A stretch of DNA of 64,000 nt from Alphaproteobacteria bacterium HT1-32 (GTDB taxonomy: Bacteria > Pseudomonadota > Alphaproteobacteria > Rhodospirillales > HT1-32). Where the stretch lies: NCBI GenBank assembly GCA_009649675.1, contig WJPL01000003.1, forward strand, positions 285,645 to 349,644. The letters are read 5' to 3'. The position numbers and the translations under genes are program-made. Below the pieces are notes generated by a model that ran no database searches, was not told the origin of the DNA, and saw nothing but the letters and a program-made list of their open reading frames with translations. Positions 5,950 through 14,840 of this stretch are shown here, one piece after another; within the stretch, counting starts at the first letter, position 1, and every line of letters begins with the position of its first letter.

Positions 5950-7503
5950 ATGAACATCGCCCGTTTTCTCCAGCGTGCAGCCGGTCTTTATCGAGACCGG
6001 CCCGCCCTTGCGCTGAACGAACAGGTGATTGCCAGCTATTCGGACTTTGCCCGCAATGCGGCGCATCTGGGGCAGGGGCTGAAGATGCGGTTCGCCATTA
6101 CCCCGGGCGACCGTGTTGCAATCTGTATGTCGAACCGGCCGGATTACGCCCTGATTGCCTTTGCCTGCTGGTGGGCTGGTGCGGCCATCGTCGCCGTGAA
6201 TGCCAAACTGCACAGCAAAGAAATTTGCTACATTCTGGAGAACAGCGGCGCCAAACTCTGCTTTGGCTGCCCGAAAACAGCGCCACTGCTGACCGGCATG
6301 GAGGCCCCGTCCGGAACCCTCAGACAGGTCATCATCGCCGACCACGGAGGCCTCACGGATCTGCAAGCCTCAGACCCGGCAGACCTGATCACACGCTCAC
6401 CGGATGATCTGGCCTGGCTGTTTTACACCAGTGGAACCACCGGCCAGCCAAAAGGGGCGATGATCAGTCATGGCAATCTGCTGTCGATGACACAGGCCTA
6501 TTTCAGCGATGTCGATTCTGTCGCGCCCGGTGCCGCCATCCTGCATATGGCACCGATGTCGCACGGGTCAGGCCTCTATGCCCTGCCATTTGTGGCTGCT
6601 GGCGGCGTACAGGTAATGCCGGACAGCGGTGGCTTTGATGAAGCCGCCTTTTTTGACCTGCTGACCAAATGGCCTGATGCCAGCATGTTTGCAGCCCCGA
6701 CCATGGTATCGCGTCTGACAGCGAGAGCCCGGGCCAGCAATCCGGATCATCAGAATCTGCGAACGATCGTCTATGGCGGCGGGCCGCTGTATCTTGATGA
6801 CCTCCGCGCCGCTGCCGATCTGTTCGGGCCGAAGTTCGCCCAGATTTACGGACAGGGCGAATGCCCGATGACCATTACATCGATGAGCCGGCGAAACATG
6901 ACCGCTGCCCTGATGGCAAATGACACAGGCTATCTGGAGAGCGTGGGCGCGCCTTTTACCGGCACAGAAGTCAGAATTCTGAACGAGGCAGGAGATGACG
7001 CCCTTCCCGGTGAGACCGGAGAAATCGCGGTATCCAGTGCTACTGTGATGCCCGGCTACTGGAACAATCCTGTAGCAACCCGGCAGTCAATCCGGAACGG
7101 ATGGCTACTGACAGGAGATCTCGGCACACTGGATGACCGGGGATTACTGACCCTGAAAGGCAGAGCAAAGGAACTGATCGTCAGTGCCGGCACAAACATC
7201 TATCCCATTGAGGTGGAAAATGTCCTGACCTCACATTCCGATGTCAGGGAAGCGGCGGTTGTCGGGGTCAGGGATCAGGAATGGGGAGAACGTGTTGTCG
7301 CCTTCGTCCTTCCTGAAAGCAGCATTGACCCGATTGCCCTGGAACAACGCCTGGATCAGTATTGCCTGACCCATATCGCCCGCTTCAAACGCCCCAAACA
7401 GTATGTTTTTGTTCAGGAAATGCCGAAAAATGCCTATGGCAAGATCGTCAAACGCCAGTTGCTCGAATCATACCCAAACCTGAGCGATATCGACAGCCAG
7501 TAA
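5950..7503 (+). CDS. Acyl-CoA synthetase (AMP-forming)
   Basis: A 517-residue ANL-superfamily ligase that activates a carboxylic acid to its CoA thioester through an acyl-adenylate. The P-loop YTSGTTGQPKGA is at 149-160, the A5-type motif YGQGE near 300, the hinge region TGDLGTLDDRGLLTLKGRAK near 395, and the catalytic lysine motif KNAYGKIVKR near 495. The substrate cannot be told from sequence. The upstream ABM gene and divergent FCD regulator suggest an inducible acid-degradation pathway. The 3' end overlaps the convergent permease gene by 36 bp. Confidence 0.92.
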   Translation: MNIARFLQRAAGLYRDRPALALNEQVIASYSDFARNAAHLGQGLKMRFAITPGDRVAICMSNRPDYALIAFACWWAGAAIVAVNAKLHSKEICYILENSGAKLCFGCPKTAPLLTGMEAPSGTLRQVIIADHGGLTDLQASDPADLITRSPDDLAWLFYTSGTTGQPKGAMISHGNLLSMTQAYFSDVDSVAPGAAILHMAPMSHGSGLYALPFVAAGGVQVMPDSGGFDEAAFFDLLTKWPDASMFAAPTMVSRLTARARASNPDHQNLRTIVYGGGPLYLDDLRAAADLFGPKFAQIYGQGECPMTITSMSRRNMTAALMANDTGYLESVGAPFTGTEVRILNEAGDDALPGETGEIAVSSATVMPGYWNNPVATRQSIRNGWLLTGDLGTLDDRGLLTLKGRAKELIVSAGTNIYPIEVENVLTSHSDVREAAVVGVRDQEWGERVVAFVLPESSIDPIALEQRLDQYCLTHIARFKRPKQYVFVQEMPKNAYGKIVKRQLLESYPNLSDIDSQ

Positions 7504-8691
7504 CCCGAGACAGCAGATCACACCTGATACAGGCACCCACATTGGCAAATTCAGTGGAACAAACGGAGCGTTTTCACGCATCTTGAGCCGGATAAGCGAC
7601 AGGTTCACAATAGTGAAAACTGTGAGCGCAATCTGCGATGTCGTCGCCGCCAGACGCTCAACATTGAAGCCCAGTGCCAGCACAAGAACGATCACGGAGA
7701 CCAATATTGTTGCGATTACCGGTGTCCGGGTCAGCGGATTGATCCGGGCAAGAAATCCCGGTAACTGCCCGCGATCTGCCACACCATAGATCACCCGGGA
7801 CGCCATGATGATCTGAATGATGATCGTATTCAGAGTCGCCATAATCGCAATGCCGGTTATCACCACCGGACTGATGCTCCCAACTCTCGCCGCGACAACT
7901 GCCAGCGGTGCCTCAGATACTCCCAGTTCCGCAGGTGATACCGTCATCACGGCAACATACACGACACAGAAATAGACCAGCGTTGTAATGAAAAGTGTCA
8001 GGGCAATAGCACGGGGCATGTTTCGGACTGGATCAACCGTCTCTTCAGCGACATTCACCATGTCTTCAAAGCCGATAAAGGCGAAGAAGGCGATCAATGC
8101 GGCGCTGCCAATGCCAACAAGAGCCGGCATGTCGCCAACTGACGGCAGAACCTCGCTTATCCTGAGGATCATCCCCGGATCAGCAGCCAGACCCGCAATG
8201 ACAATCACCACAAGACCGCCAACTTCGATCACGGTGAATACTGCGGCGAGGACAACGGACTCCAGAATACCCCAGCAGGCAACGGCACAGACAGCCAGCA
8301 CCACGGCGGTCTTCAGCAAGACCGGCGATAGAGATGTGAATTCAGAAATATAGCCGACGGAACCAACGGTTATTGCGGCGGACGAAACAATACCTGCGCC
8401 GACAACCAGAGCACCTGTGACGAGTGACAGGATGTCTGAGCCGAATCCCGCCTGGACATATGCTGCTTCTCCCGCGCTAACGGGAAACCGGGCGGACAAT
8501 TCGGCAAATGATGCCGCAGTAAAGGACATCACAAAGGCAGAAACCAGAAAAGCAATCGGCGCATTCATACCGCTTTCACGTGCTGCGGCACCAATCAGCA
8601 CATAAATACCGGCACCAACCGTCACGCCGACGCCATAGAGTACCAGCAATGTCAGGCCCAACCGCCGTCGCAAGGCAACAGGCTTCTGCAT
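7468..8691 (-). CDS. APC-superfamily amino acid permease
   Basis: A 407-residue inner-membrane protein with about 12 hydrophobic segments. The first helix carries GVGVTVGAGIYVLIG, the unwound glycine motif of APC amino acid/polyamine transporters, and FFAFIGFEDMVNVAEE lies mid-protein. The substrate is unknown. The ATG at 8691 (MQKPVALRRRLG) is preferred to 8733, because the family begins with such a basic stretch and the extra 14 residues look non-coding. Its last 36 bases overlap the convergent acyl-CoA ligase gene. Confidence 0.88.
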   Translation of the reverse strand: MQKPVALRRRLGLTLLVLYGVGVTVGAGIYVLIGAAARESGMNAPIAFLVSAFVMSFTAASFAELSARFPVSAGEAAYVQAGFGSDILSLVTGALVVGAGIVSSAAITVGSVGYISEFTSLSPVLLKTAVVLAVCAVACWGILESVVLAAVFTVIEVGGLVVIVIAGLAADPGMILRISEVLPSVGDMPALVGIGSAALIAFFAFIGFEDMVNVAEETVDPVRNMPRAIALTLFITTLVYFCVVYVAVMTVSPAELGVSEAPLAVVAARVGSISPVVITGIAIMATLNTIIIQIIMASRVIYGVADRGQLPGFLARINPLTRTPVIATILVSVIVLVLALGFNVERLAATTSQIALTVFTIVNLSLIRLKMRENAPFVPLNLPMWVPVSGVICCLGLLAVDIAQVWV

Positions 8692-8793
8692 GTTTGTTTC
8701 CCAACGGGATGGATGTAACGGGAACCATTGCATTCAAACCGGTGACCGGCATTGATGCATCGCAATGGGATTGACGAAAGAAATGCGGGGCAA

Positions 8794-8807
8794 TTGATAC
8801 GGATCAA
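8794..8807. promoter_or_regulatory. FNR/Anr-type box upstream of the universal stress gene
   Basis: TTGAT-ACGG-ATCAA is a perfect match to the FNR/Anr/FixK consensus TTGAT-N4-ATCAA, 60-73 bases before the universal stress protein start. This is near where an activator would sit relative to a promoter, which suggests induction under low oxygen. Confidence 0.8.
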
Positions 8808-8866
8808 GGCGTCATCATCGCTGCATGACTAACATCCGACCATCAAGCCACAATTGGGAGGACAAG

Positions 8867-9706
8867 ATGTCCTACAAAACCGTTCTTGTTTATTTCAACA
8901 ATGAGAAAAGTGCTGACGGTCTGATCAAAGCGGCTGTCAGACTGGCAACCAGCCACGGCAGCCATGTCATCGGCCTGTTTGTCACACCGAAAGTTCAGGT
9001 TTTCCCGGATGTGGGTCCCGGCATGACAGCTGAAATCCTCAAGGCTCACGCAGAAACCTTTAAGGAAGAAGCCGACGGCATTCATGCCAAATTCGAAAAA
9101 GCGATGGCAGGACAGCCATTCAGCGCGGAATGGCGCCATGCCGATACCGGCTACTACCAGACGGCAAACGAGATCGTACAGCAGGCCCGGATGGCCGACA
9201 TTCTAATTGCACCACAGACCGACAGTGAAAACCCGGACCCGAACTATGCCGGTGTTGCGGAAGAATTGCTGATCGGTTGTGGCAGACCGGTTCTGATCGT
9301 TCCGGCCTTCAGCGGTGCCCGTGATTTTGGCCGGCATATCATGCTGGCCTGGAACGGCAGCCGTGAATCCGCCCGCGCCGCTTTCGATGCCCTGCCTGCA
9401 TTGAAACTCGCAGAGATGGTCACAATTCTGTCTGTCGAATCGAGTGAAAAGAATGGCCAGACCTTCATTCCTGGGAGTGAAATCGCAACGGCTCTCGCCC
9501 GTCACGGCGTTACCTGTGACGTTTCCATGTCATCCGGCAGCAGCCTGCATCCGGGCGACGAACTGCTTGCCCGGCTGGCAGATGCCAATGCCGACCTGCT
9601 GGTAATGGGTGCCTACGGACATACCCGTTTTGCGGAATTCATCTTCAGCGGCGTCTCGCGGCATATGCTGAAAAACATGACGACACCGCTGCTGATGTCG
9701 CATTAG
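8867..9706 (+). CDS. Universal stress protein with two tandem Usp domains
   Basis: A 279-residue protein with two UspA folds. The first (~1-145) begins SYKTVLVYFNNE and ends RPVLIVPAF; the second (~150-279) begins RHIMLAWNGS. The second half has the nucleotide-binding tail GAYGHTRFAEFIFSGVSRHM, close to the G-x2-G-x9-G(S/T) ATP motif. The start is ATG 8867, with GGAGG just upstream; the longer frame from 8825 is not supported. A perfect FNR box precedes it, as expected for tandem Usp proteins induced by oxygen limitation. Confidence 0.9.
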   Translation: MSYKTVLVYFNNEKSADGLIKAAVRLATSHGSHVIGLFVTPKVQVFPDVGPGMTAEILKAHAETFKEEADGIHAKFEKAMAGQPFSAEWRHADTGYYQTANEIVQQARMADILIAPQTDSENPDPNYAGVAEELLIGCGRPVLIVPAFSGARDFGRHIMLAWNGSRESARAAFDALPALKLAEMVTILSVESSEKNGQTFIPGSEIATALARHGVTCDVSMSSGSSLHPGDELLARLADANADLLVMGAYGHTRFAEFIFSGVSRHMLKNMTTPLLMSH

Positions 9707-9718
9707 GGAGAAGCAGGC

Positions 9719-10093
9719 ATGTCGCTTAGTAAAATCAGACTTGAGCTGGCCCGCGATCATGATTTCCCGAATGGCAGCACCACACACGGCTATGAATTCG
9801 TTGCGCCGCTGGATGCCAACCATCTGATAGAGGCAAAACAGTTCAGGACCCTGAAAGCCAGTTGCAGAGTCAGACGCTTCTGGGGGAACAGTGATGACGA
9901 AGTCGGTCATCTCGTCCGTAAACCGGGAGGATCATGGGCGTTCCATTATGATATCAATGGTGACGCAGATGATGATGAAACCGGCTACCGTTTCGGCGAT
10001 CACCGGTTTGTCGAAGGAGAGTATGTGTCAATCAAGGAACATGACGACCATATGCGCACATTCCGTGTCGCAGCTGTCTCACAGGTTTCCTGA
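9719..10093 (+). CDS. Conserved small acidic protein of unknown function
   Basis: A 124-residue soluble protein without signal or membrane segment. It has conserved-looking blocks: HGYEFVAPLDANHLIEA, CRVRRFWG, EVGHLVRKPGGSWAFHYDI and a C-terminal YRFGDHRFVEGEYVSIKEHD. I have the impression of similar proteins in other alphaproteobacteria but know no function. It starts 12 bp after the universal stress gene, with GGAGAAG before the ATG, so it is probably cotranscribed and under the same low-oxygen control. Confidence 0.7.
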   Translation: MSLSKIRLELARDHDFPNGSTTHGYEFVAPLDANHLIEAKQFRTLKASCRVRRFWGNSDDEVGHLVRKPGGSWAFHYDINGDADDDETGYRFGDHRFVEGEYVSIKEHDDHMRTFRVAAVSQVS

Positions 10094-11308
10094 TCACATA
10101 CGGGCGCAACATTGTCGAAGGGCAGGGGCCAAATTCCCCTGTTCTTCAACTGCGACAGCCTCCAGATTCAGCCAGTCTGCCATCAGCCGCAGTTCCTCTG
10201 CCAGAGCAATCGCCACATCATCCCGGCGCACAGACTGTTCAGCATAGGCGCCCCTGACGCGCAAAATGCCTGCCGCCCGGTCTGCTTTCAGATCAACCCG
10301 TCCAACCAGACTGTCACCCAGCAGGAAAGGCAGGACGTAATAGCCGAACTGACGTTTTTCGGCAGGGGTATAGATTTCCAGCCGATAGTGAAAATCAAAC
10401 AGGCGCTCTGTTCGCGGGCGAAACCATACCAGCGGATCAAACGGTGACAGCAGGGCAGAACAGGTGGCACGCCCCGGCAGCACATAATCCCGCCAGAGCC
10501 AGGCCGGCTGGTCCCAGCCCTGAACCGTAACGGGGATCAGGTCGCCCGCTTCCGCAAGTTCGGCAACCCGTGGTCTGGACTGCGCCGCTGACAGCCGGAA
10601 GTAATCACGAAGGTCAGGTTCCGTCGCAACGCCCAGGCTTGCAGCCGCCAGACGCAAAAGCCTGCGATGTGCCTCGGCCGCGTCCGGTGTCGGCTGGTTG
10701 AAGATATCCGCAGGGATAACCCGTTCTGTCAGGTCATAATGCCGTTCAAAATTAACCCGGCGGGATGACGTAACCCGTCCGGTCCAGAACAGCCATTCCA
10801 TTGCGATTTTTGAATCCTGCCAGCCCCACCAGGAACCTTTACGCTTTTCCCCTCCGGAAATATCCGCCACCCGAACCGGCCCCTGATCTCGGACCATCGC
10901 CAGCACCTCGCTGACATAGGACTGTTTTTCATGGCCAAACCGGGCAATGCCTTTCCACGGTCCCAAACCATCCAGTGCATCCTGCATTCGCCAGCGAAAC
11001 AGAGGCTGAAAATCCAGCGGTAGAATCGACGCCTCATGCGCCCAGTACTCGAAATAACCGCGTTTTCGGGGAGGGCCGTCAACCGCCTCATCCAGCAGGC
11101 TTTTGCGATAATTGCCGAGGCGCGAAAACAGCGGCAGGTAATGTGAACGTTCGAGCACATTCACCGAATCAATCTGCAAAAGCTGCAGATCGCCCAGAAC
11201 AGCATCGAAATGCCGCCGGTCTATGCGCCGGCCACGACGGCGGGTCGGAATAAACCCCTGAGCTGCCAGCGTAATCCGACGCGCCTGTTTGATGCTGAGA
11301 TGATCCAT
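10094..11308 (-). CDS. AlkX/YcaQ-type DNA glycosylase (HTH_42 family)
   Basis: A 404-residue protein of the winged-helix YcaQ family, which excises alkylated bases and unhooks DNA interstrand crosslinks. Key features are QARRITLAAQGF at the start and LLQIDSVNVLERSHYLPLFSRLG at 43-65, whose Q45-I-D47 is the QxD catalytic motif of the AlkX branch (AlkZ has QxQ). YFEYWAHEASILP follows near 85 and LLSPFDPLVWFRPRTERLF near 310. The ATG at 11308 is used; the longer frame to 11383 has no family match. Its stop abuts that of the convergent gene with no gap. Confidence 0.88.
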   Translation of the reverse strand: MDHLSIKQARRITLAAQGFIPTRRRGRRIDRRHFDAVLGDLQLLQIDSVNVLERSHYLPLFSRLGNYRKSLLDEAVDGPPRKRGYFEYWAHEASILPLDFQPLFRWRMQDALDGLGPWKGIARFGHEKQSYVSEVLAMVRDQGPVRVADISGGEKRKGSWWGWQDSKIAMEWLFWTGRVTSSRRVNFERHYDLTERVIPADIFNQPTPDAAEAHRRLLRLAAASLGVATEPDLRDYFRLSAAQSRPRVAELAEAGDLIPVTVQGWDQPAWLWRDYVLPGRATCSALLSPFDPLVWFRPRTERLFDFHYRLEIYTPAEKRQFGYYVLPFLLGDSLVGRVDLKADRAAGILRVRGAYAEQSVRRDDVAIALAEELRLMADWLNLEAVAVEEQGNLAPALRQCCARM

Positions 11309-11452
11309 AATCCAAAACCTAGCCTGCCATATTCCGGAAGAGAAGCCGGGACAGAAAGCATGACAATAATCGCCCCGGCGCAATCCGATTGTTGCACCGG
11401 GTGCCTGAGTCTGAAATGAAGATCGGAGTCTTCATCCGATACCGGACCAGCC

Positions 11453-12142
11453 TTGACCACTGACATCGAACAGATTCGCGACCGTATACGCCGCCTGCGG
11501 GCCATGACTGTCGAAAATGGCTGCACGGAGGCCGAAGCCGCCGTCGCGGCAGAAAAGGCACTGGACCTGATGCTGCGCCACGGTCTCAGTGAAACTGTCA
11601 CCAGTCTTGATGAAGCGAGTATCGTCAAGCATGGCAAACGCCTGACGCCCCGTGACCGGTTATGGCGCTGGGTCTCCATGTCGACCAATACAGCCGTGTT
11701 CTTTCAGCCGGAGTCCGACCGCACGATGACCGTCCGCTATATCGGCAAGGCTCCCGGACCGGATATTGCCGTTTACCTGACGGAGGTGCTGAACCGCGCA
11801 GTGGAAGACGGGCTGAAGACATTCAGGGAGGGTCGGATCTACCAGTCAAAACGAAACCCTCAGGCCAAACGACAGGCTACCGCTGAATTTACCGAAGCCA
11901 TGGTCGAGCGACTGAGCCGCATGCTCTGGAAACGCATGAAGCAGGCCCATGATGAGGAAACCTATGCCCTTGCCTGCAACGCACTGGAGGAGAGGGTGCC
12001 CGATGCCCGTACTGTCCAGCACCGTAACCAGCGCCTGCGCCACTGGGACGCCCGTGCAGCCGGTCATGCGGCTGCTGGCGTTGTCCGGCTGATGGATGCC
12101 GTAAAAACCGGCTTCTTCCGTAAACAGATTGGCAAGGGCTGA
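11453..12142 (+). CDS. DUF2786-domain protein
   Basis: A 229-residue protein. Residues ~5-45 match DUF2786 (IRDRIRRLRAMTVENGCTEAEA, AAEKALDLMLRHGLSE). The rest is basic and helical, with QSKRNPQAKRQATAEF near 130. Function is unknown; the domain is common in chromosomal and phage-borne genes. The only in-frame start is TTG (11453). It is divergent from the glycosylase gene. No phage genes surround it. Confidence 0.75.
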   Translation: MTTDIEQIRDRIRRLRAMTVENGCTEAEAAVAAEKALDLMLRHGLSETVTSLDEASIVKHGKRLTPRDRLWRWVSMSTNTAVFFQPESDRTMTVRYIGKAPGPDIAVYLTEVLNRAVEDGLKTFREGRIYQSKRNPQAKRQATAEFTEAMVERLSRMLWKRMKQAHDEETYALACNALEERVPDARTVQHRNQRLRHWDARAAGHAAAGVVRLMDAVKTGFFRKQIGKG

Positions 12143-12159
12143 GCAGACAGCCGCTGCCG

Positions 12160-13281
12160 TCAGGACGTCAGAACCTTACGGGCGTCCGCATGACCGTACC
12201 CCAGTTCCTCAGCAACTGCCTGACAGGTAACCTGTCCCCGGTACACATTCAGTCCGGGCAGGAAACCCGGAATTGAGAGCAGAGCATCTGCATATCCCTT
12301 GTCTGCCAGTGCCAGTGCATAGGGCAGGGTGACATTGTTCAGCGCATAGGTTGATGTTCCGGGAACCGCACTTGGCATGTTCGCTACACAATAATGAACG
12401 ACATCATCAACCACATAGGTTGGCTCGACATGAGTTGTCGCCTTTGATGTCTCGAAACAGCCTCCCTGATCGATAGCCACATCAACCATCACCGCACGCG
12501 CCTTCATGCGTCTGACCATGTCAGCCGTGACCAGTTTCGGGGCTTCCGCACCAGCAACCAGCACGGCACCAATCACCAGATCTGCCGACAGCACTTCTTC
12601 TTCAAGGGCTGCGGCGGTTGAATAAAGTGTCGTCAGGGCAGGGCCATAACGATGGGAAAGACGGTCCAGCACGGTGACATCCCGGTCCAGCACCGAGATA
12701 TCCGCCCCCAGACCAATCGCCATCTGAATCGCATTTTCACCAACAACCCCGCCACCGATAACCGTTACTTTTGCCGGACGAACGCCGGGCACGCCGCCCA
12801 GCAAAAGACCCCGGCCACCATTGATCCATTCCATTGCATGAGCCCCGGCCTGAATGGACAGGCGACCGGCGACCTGCGACATCGGGGTCAGCAATGGCAG
12901 ACCCCGCCCGTCAGCACCGGTTACAGTCTCGTATGCAATACAGATTGCACCACTATCAACCAGATCCCGCGTCTGTTCCGCATCCGGAGCCAGATGCAGA
13001 TAAGTGAAGAGAATCTGACCTTCACGCAGCATCCGACGTTCAGCCGCCTGTGGCTCCTTCACCTTTATGATCATCTCTGCTTCAGCAAAGATGGCAGCAG
13101 CATCGCCGGAGATTTCGGCACCGGCAGAGCGATAGTCGTCATCGGTTTTGCTGATGCCCTGGCCGGCATTGGTCTCGACCGTCACCCGGTGCCCGCGACG
13201 CGTGAGTTCTGCGACCGATTCAGGGGTCAGGCCAACGCGGTTTTCATGGGTCTTGGTCTCTTTTGGAACGCCGACATGCAT
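12160..13281 (-). CDS. ald: Alanine dehydrogenase
   Basis: A 373-residue NAD-dependent enzyme interconverting L-alanine and pyruvate plus ammonia. It has the N-terminal signature [20 protein letters not shown], the catalytic region [10 protein letters not shown] near 95, and the Rossmann motif [11 protein letters not shown] near 172. The length fits the family. The ATG at 13281 is used; upstream codons do not match the family. It is divergent from an Lrp/AsnC regulator with a dyad symmetry element between them, the usual arrangement for alanine-inducible ald genes. Confidence 0.95.
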   Translation of the reverse strand: MHVGVPKETKTHENRVGLTPESVAELTRRGHRVTVETNAGQGISKTDDDYRSAGAEISGDAAAIFAEAEMIIKVKEPQAAERRMLREGQILFTYLHLAPDAEQTRDLVDSGAICIAYETVTGADGRGLPLLTPMSQVAGRLSIQAGAHAMEWINGGRGLLLGGVPGVRPAKVTVIGGGVVGENAIQMAIGLGADISVLDRDVTVLDRLSHRYGPALTTLYSTAAALEEEVLSADLVIGAVLVAGAEAPKLVTADMVRRMKARAVMVDVAIDQGGCFETSKATTHVEPTYVVDDVVHYCVANMPSAVPGTSTYALNNVTLPYALALADKGYADALLSIPGFLPGLNVYRGQVTCQAVAEELGYGHADARKVLTS

Positions 13282-13392
13282 CTCTGGAACCTCCGAATTC
13301 GGTGCTGCGGGAAACAAACTCCTTCCCATTCAAGTAGAGCGTATCGCGTCGAAAACCAGAATGTCCTTGCTAAGATAATCAGAATTGTCCGA

Positions 13393-13417
13393 TTTATGCG
13401 AATATCCTGCGGATAAA
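13393..13417. promoter_or_regulatory. Candidate Lrp-type operator between ald and its regulator
   Basis: TTTATgCG and CGgATAAA flank a 9-base centre, giving a 25-bp dyad with one mismatch per arm, in the 161-bp divergent gap. It is about 25 bases before the regulator start and 110 before ald. Symmetry and position fit an Lrp-family site. Confidence 0.55.
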
Positions 13418-13442
13418 CCGACAGATAGAGAGAGATTATTCG

Positions 13443-13901
13443 ATGACAGAAATTGACCTGACAGACCGCAAGATTCTGAATTTACTTCAGACCGAAGGAC
13501 GAATATCGAACGCTGATCTGGCCGAACAGATAAACCTGTCCCCCTCTGCCTGTCTGCGGCGTGTCCGGCGGCTGGAGGATGAGGGGGTGATCGACAGCTA
13601 TGTCGCACTTCTCGATCAGACAGCCATCGGGAAGCCATCAGATATCTTTGTCGAAATTACCGTTGCCTCACAGCGCGACGAGGCTCTCCGGGCTTTTGAA
13701 GCAGCTGTCGCTGAATTGCCCGATGTCATGGAATGTTATCTGATGTCCGGATCGTCCGATTACATGCTCCGGGTTGCTGCAGCCGATACAGCCGACTTCG
13801 AACGCATTCACAAGAATCTGGCGCAATTACCGGGACTGGAGCGGACCCGTTCCAGCTTTGTCCTGAGAACGGTCTGCAAGAAAACAGCCTTCCATCTGTA
13901 A
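13443..13901 (+). CDS. Lrp/AsnC-family regulator of alanine dehydrogenase
   Basis: A 152-residue regulator. The N-terminal helix-turn-helix is at ~5-60 (LTDRKILNLLQTEGRISNADLAE, LSPSACLRRVRRLEDEGVI). The C-terminal RAM ligand domain is at ~70-145 (VMECYLMSGSSDYMLRVAAAD). Divergent placement next to ald makes it the likely alanine-responsive activator, as for AldR and similar proteins. A terminator follows, shared with the convergent superoxide dismutase gene. Confidence 0.9.
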   Translation: MTEIDLTDRKILNLLQTEGRISNADLAEQINLSPSACLRRVRRLEDEGVIDSYVALLDQTAIGKPSDIFVEITVASQRDEALRAFEAAVAELPDVMECYLMSGSSDYMLRVAAADTADFERIHKNLAQLPGLERTRSSFVLRTVCKKTAFHL

Positions 13902-13933
13902 TGGCCTGACACATTCCGGAACGGGAGCAGACA

Positions 13934-13966
13934 ACAAAAAACGGGCCCCTGTGAAGGAGCCCGTTT
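13934..13966 (-). terminator. Terminator between the Lrp gene and sod
   Basis: AAACGGGC (13939-13946) pairs with GCCCGTTT (13959-13966), with extra pairs inside the loop. A run of Ts on the minus strand (As at 13936-13941 on plus) makes it the terminator of the superoxide dismutase gene; it is probably bidirectional. Confidence 0.85.
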
Positions 13967-14002
13967 CCAGTCCGGCACGGAGGCCGGCGATATTCTCGGA
14001 AA

Positions 14003-14602
14003 TTACGCTTTCGCGAGGTTTTCCGCTGCGAAGTCCCAGTTGACCAGGCTGTCGAGGAAAGTCGACAGATAGTCAGGACGACGGTTCTGGAAGTCGAGAT
14101 AGTAAGCATGTTCCCAGACGTCGCAGGTCAGCAGGGCAGTCTGGCCATGAGCCATCGGCAGGTCTGCATTCGGGGTCTTCGTGACCTTCAGCTTGCCGCC
14201 GTCGAGAACCAGCCATGCCCAGCCGGAGCCGAACTGCGTGGCACCCGCTGCCTTGAATTCTTCAACGAACTTGTCGTAGGAACCGAAATCTTCGTCGATC
14301 TTCGCTGCCAGCGCGCCTGTCGGCTTACCGCCGCCACCCGGCTTCATCGAATGCCAGTAGAAGGTGTGGTTCCAGATCTGGGCTGCGTTATTGAAAACAC
14401 CGGCCTTCGAAGCATCGCCAGCCGAAGCCTTGATGATTTCCTCCAGCGAGGCGTCGGCCATCGGGCCGTCCTTGATCATGCCGTTCAGATTAACGACATA
14501 GGTGTTGTGGTGCTTGCCGTGGTGGAAGCTGAGCGTGTTCGCAGTGATATGCGGCTCGAGAGCGTCCTGCGCGTACGGCAGATCGGGGAGTGAGAATGCC
14601 AT
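14003..14602 (-). CDS. sodB: Superoxide dismutase, iron type
   Basis: A 199-residue cytoplasmic enzyme converting superoxide to peroxide and oxygen. Metal ligands fit the Fe/Mn family: His27 (LSFHHGKHHNTYV), the His in AQIWNHTFYW, and Asp/His in DVWEHAYYLDF. The Gln in NNAAQIWNH is the position used by iron enzymes, so Fe is preferred over Mn. TATGTGTC and similar stretches lie upstream, but no promoter is assigned with confidence. Confidence 0.95.
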   Translation of the reverse strand: MAFSLPDLPYAQDALEPHITANTLSFHHGKHHNTYVVNLNGMIKDGPMADASLEEIIKASAGDASKAGVFNNAAQIWNHTFYWHSMKPGGGGKPTGALAAKIDEDFGSYDKFVEEFKAAGATQFGSGWAWLVLDGGKLKVTKTPNADLPMAHGQTALLTCDVWEHAYYLDFQNRRPDYLSTFLDSLVNWDFAAENLAKA

Positions 14603-14764
14603 GATGCCTCTTCTTTGTTTGGTTGTCAGTTACAAGACTACGGGAGACACATAGAACCTCCGGCCCGAAATTTGAAGCCCGGTTTCCCGGTTTAGGACGG
14701 TTTTTCCGGGTATCACCCCGATCTTTACGATAATTACCTGTTTGCCCGTAAGGTCACGTCAAAT

Positions 14765-14780
14765 GTTATATTCTTATAAC
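14765..14780. promoter_or_regulatory. Palindrome upstream of the NDUFAF6-like gene
   Basis: GTTATA-TTCT-TATAAC is a perfect inverted repeat with 6-bp arms, 61 bases before the start at 14841 and 163 before sodB. It uses the same half-sites as the Zur box at 38118-38130, but with a 4-base rather than 1-base centre, so it is probably a site for a different regulator of the Fur superfamily or simply a promoter element. Confidence 0.4.
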
Positions 14781-14840
14781 TAATCTGTTTTCCACAAGTC
14801 AATGCCACACAAAACGACAGATCAACAGGAGTGGCAGCCG

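Noticed and set aside
8711-8740. GGAAC upstream of the universal stress gene as an EcfG-type -35
   Set aside because: No CGTT lies at 16-17 bases; the FNR box is the better explanation for control of this gene.
12652-13416. Long plus-strand frame (254 codons) opposite alanine dehydrogenase
   Set aside because: It mirrors ald, whose protein matches the family throughout; the antisense translation has no recognisable domain and no ribosome site.
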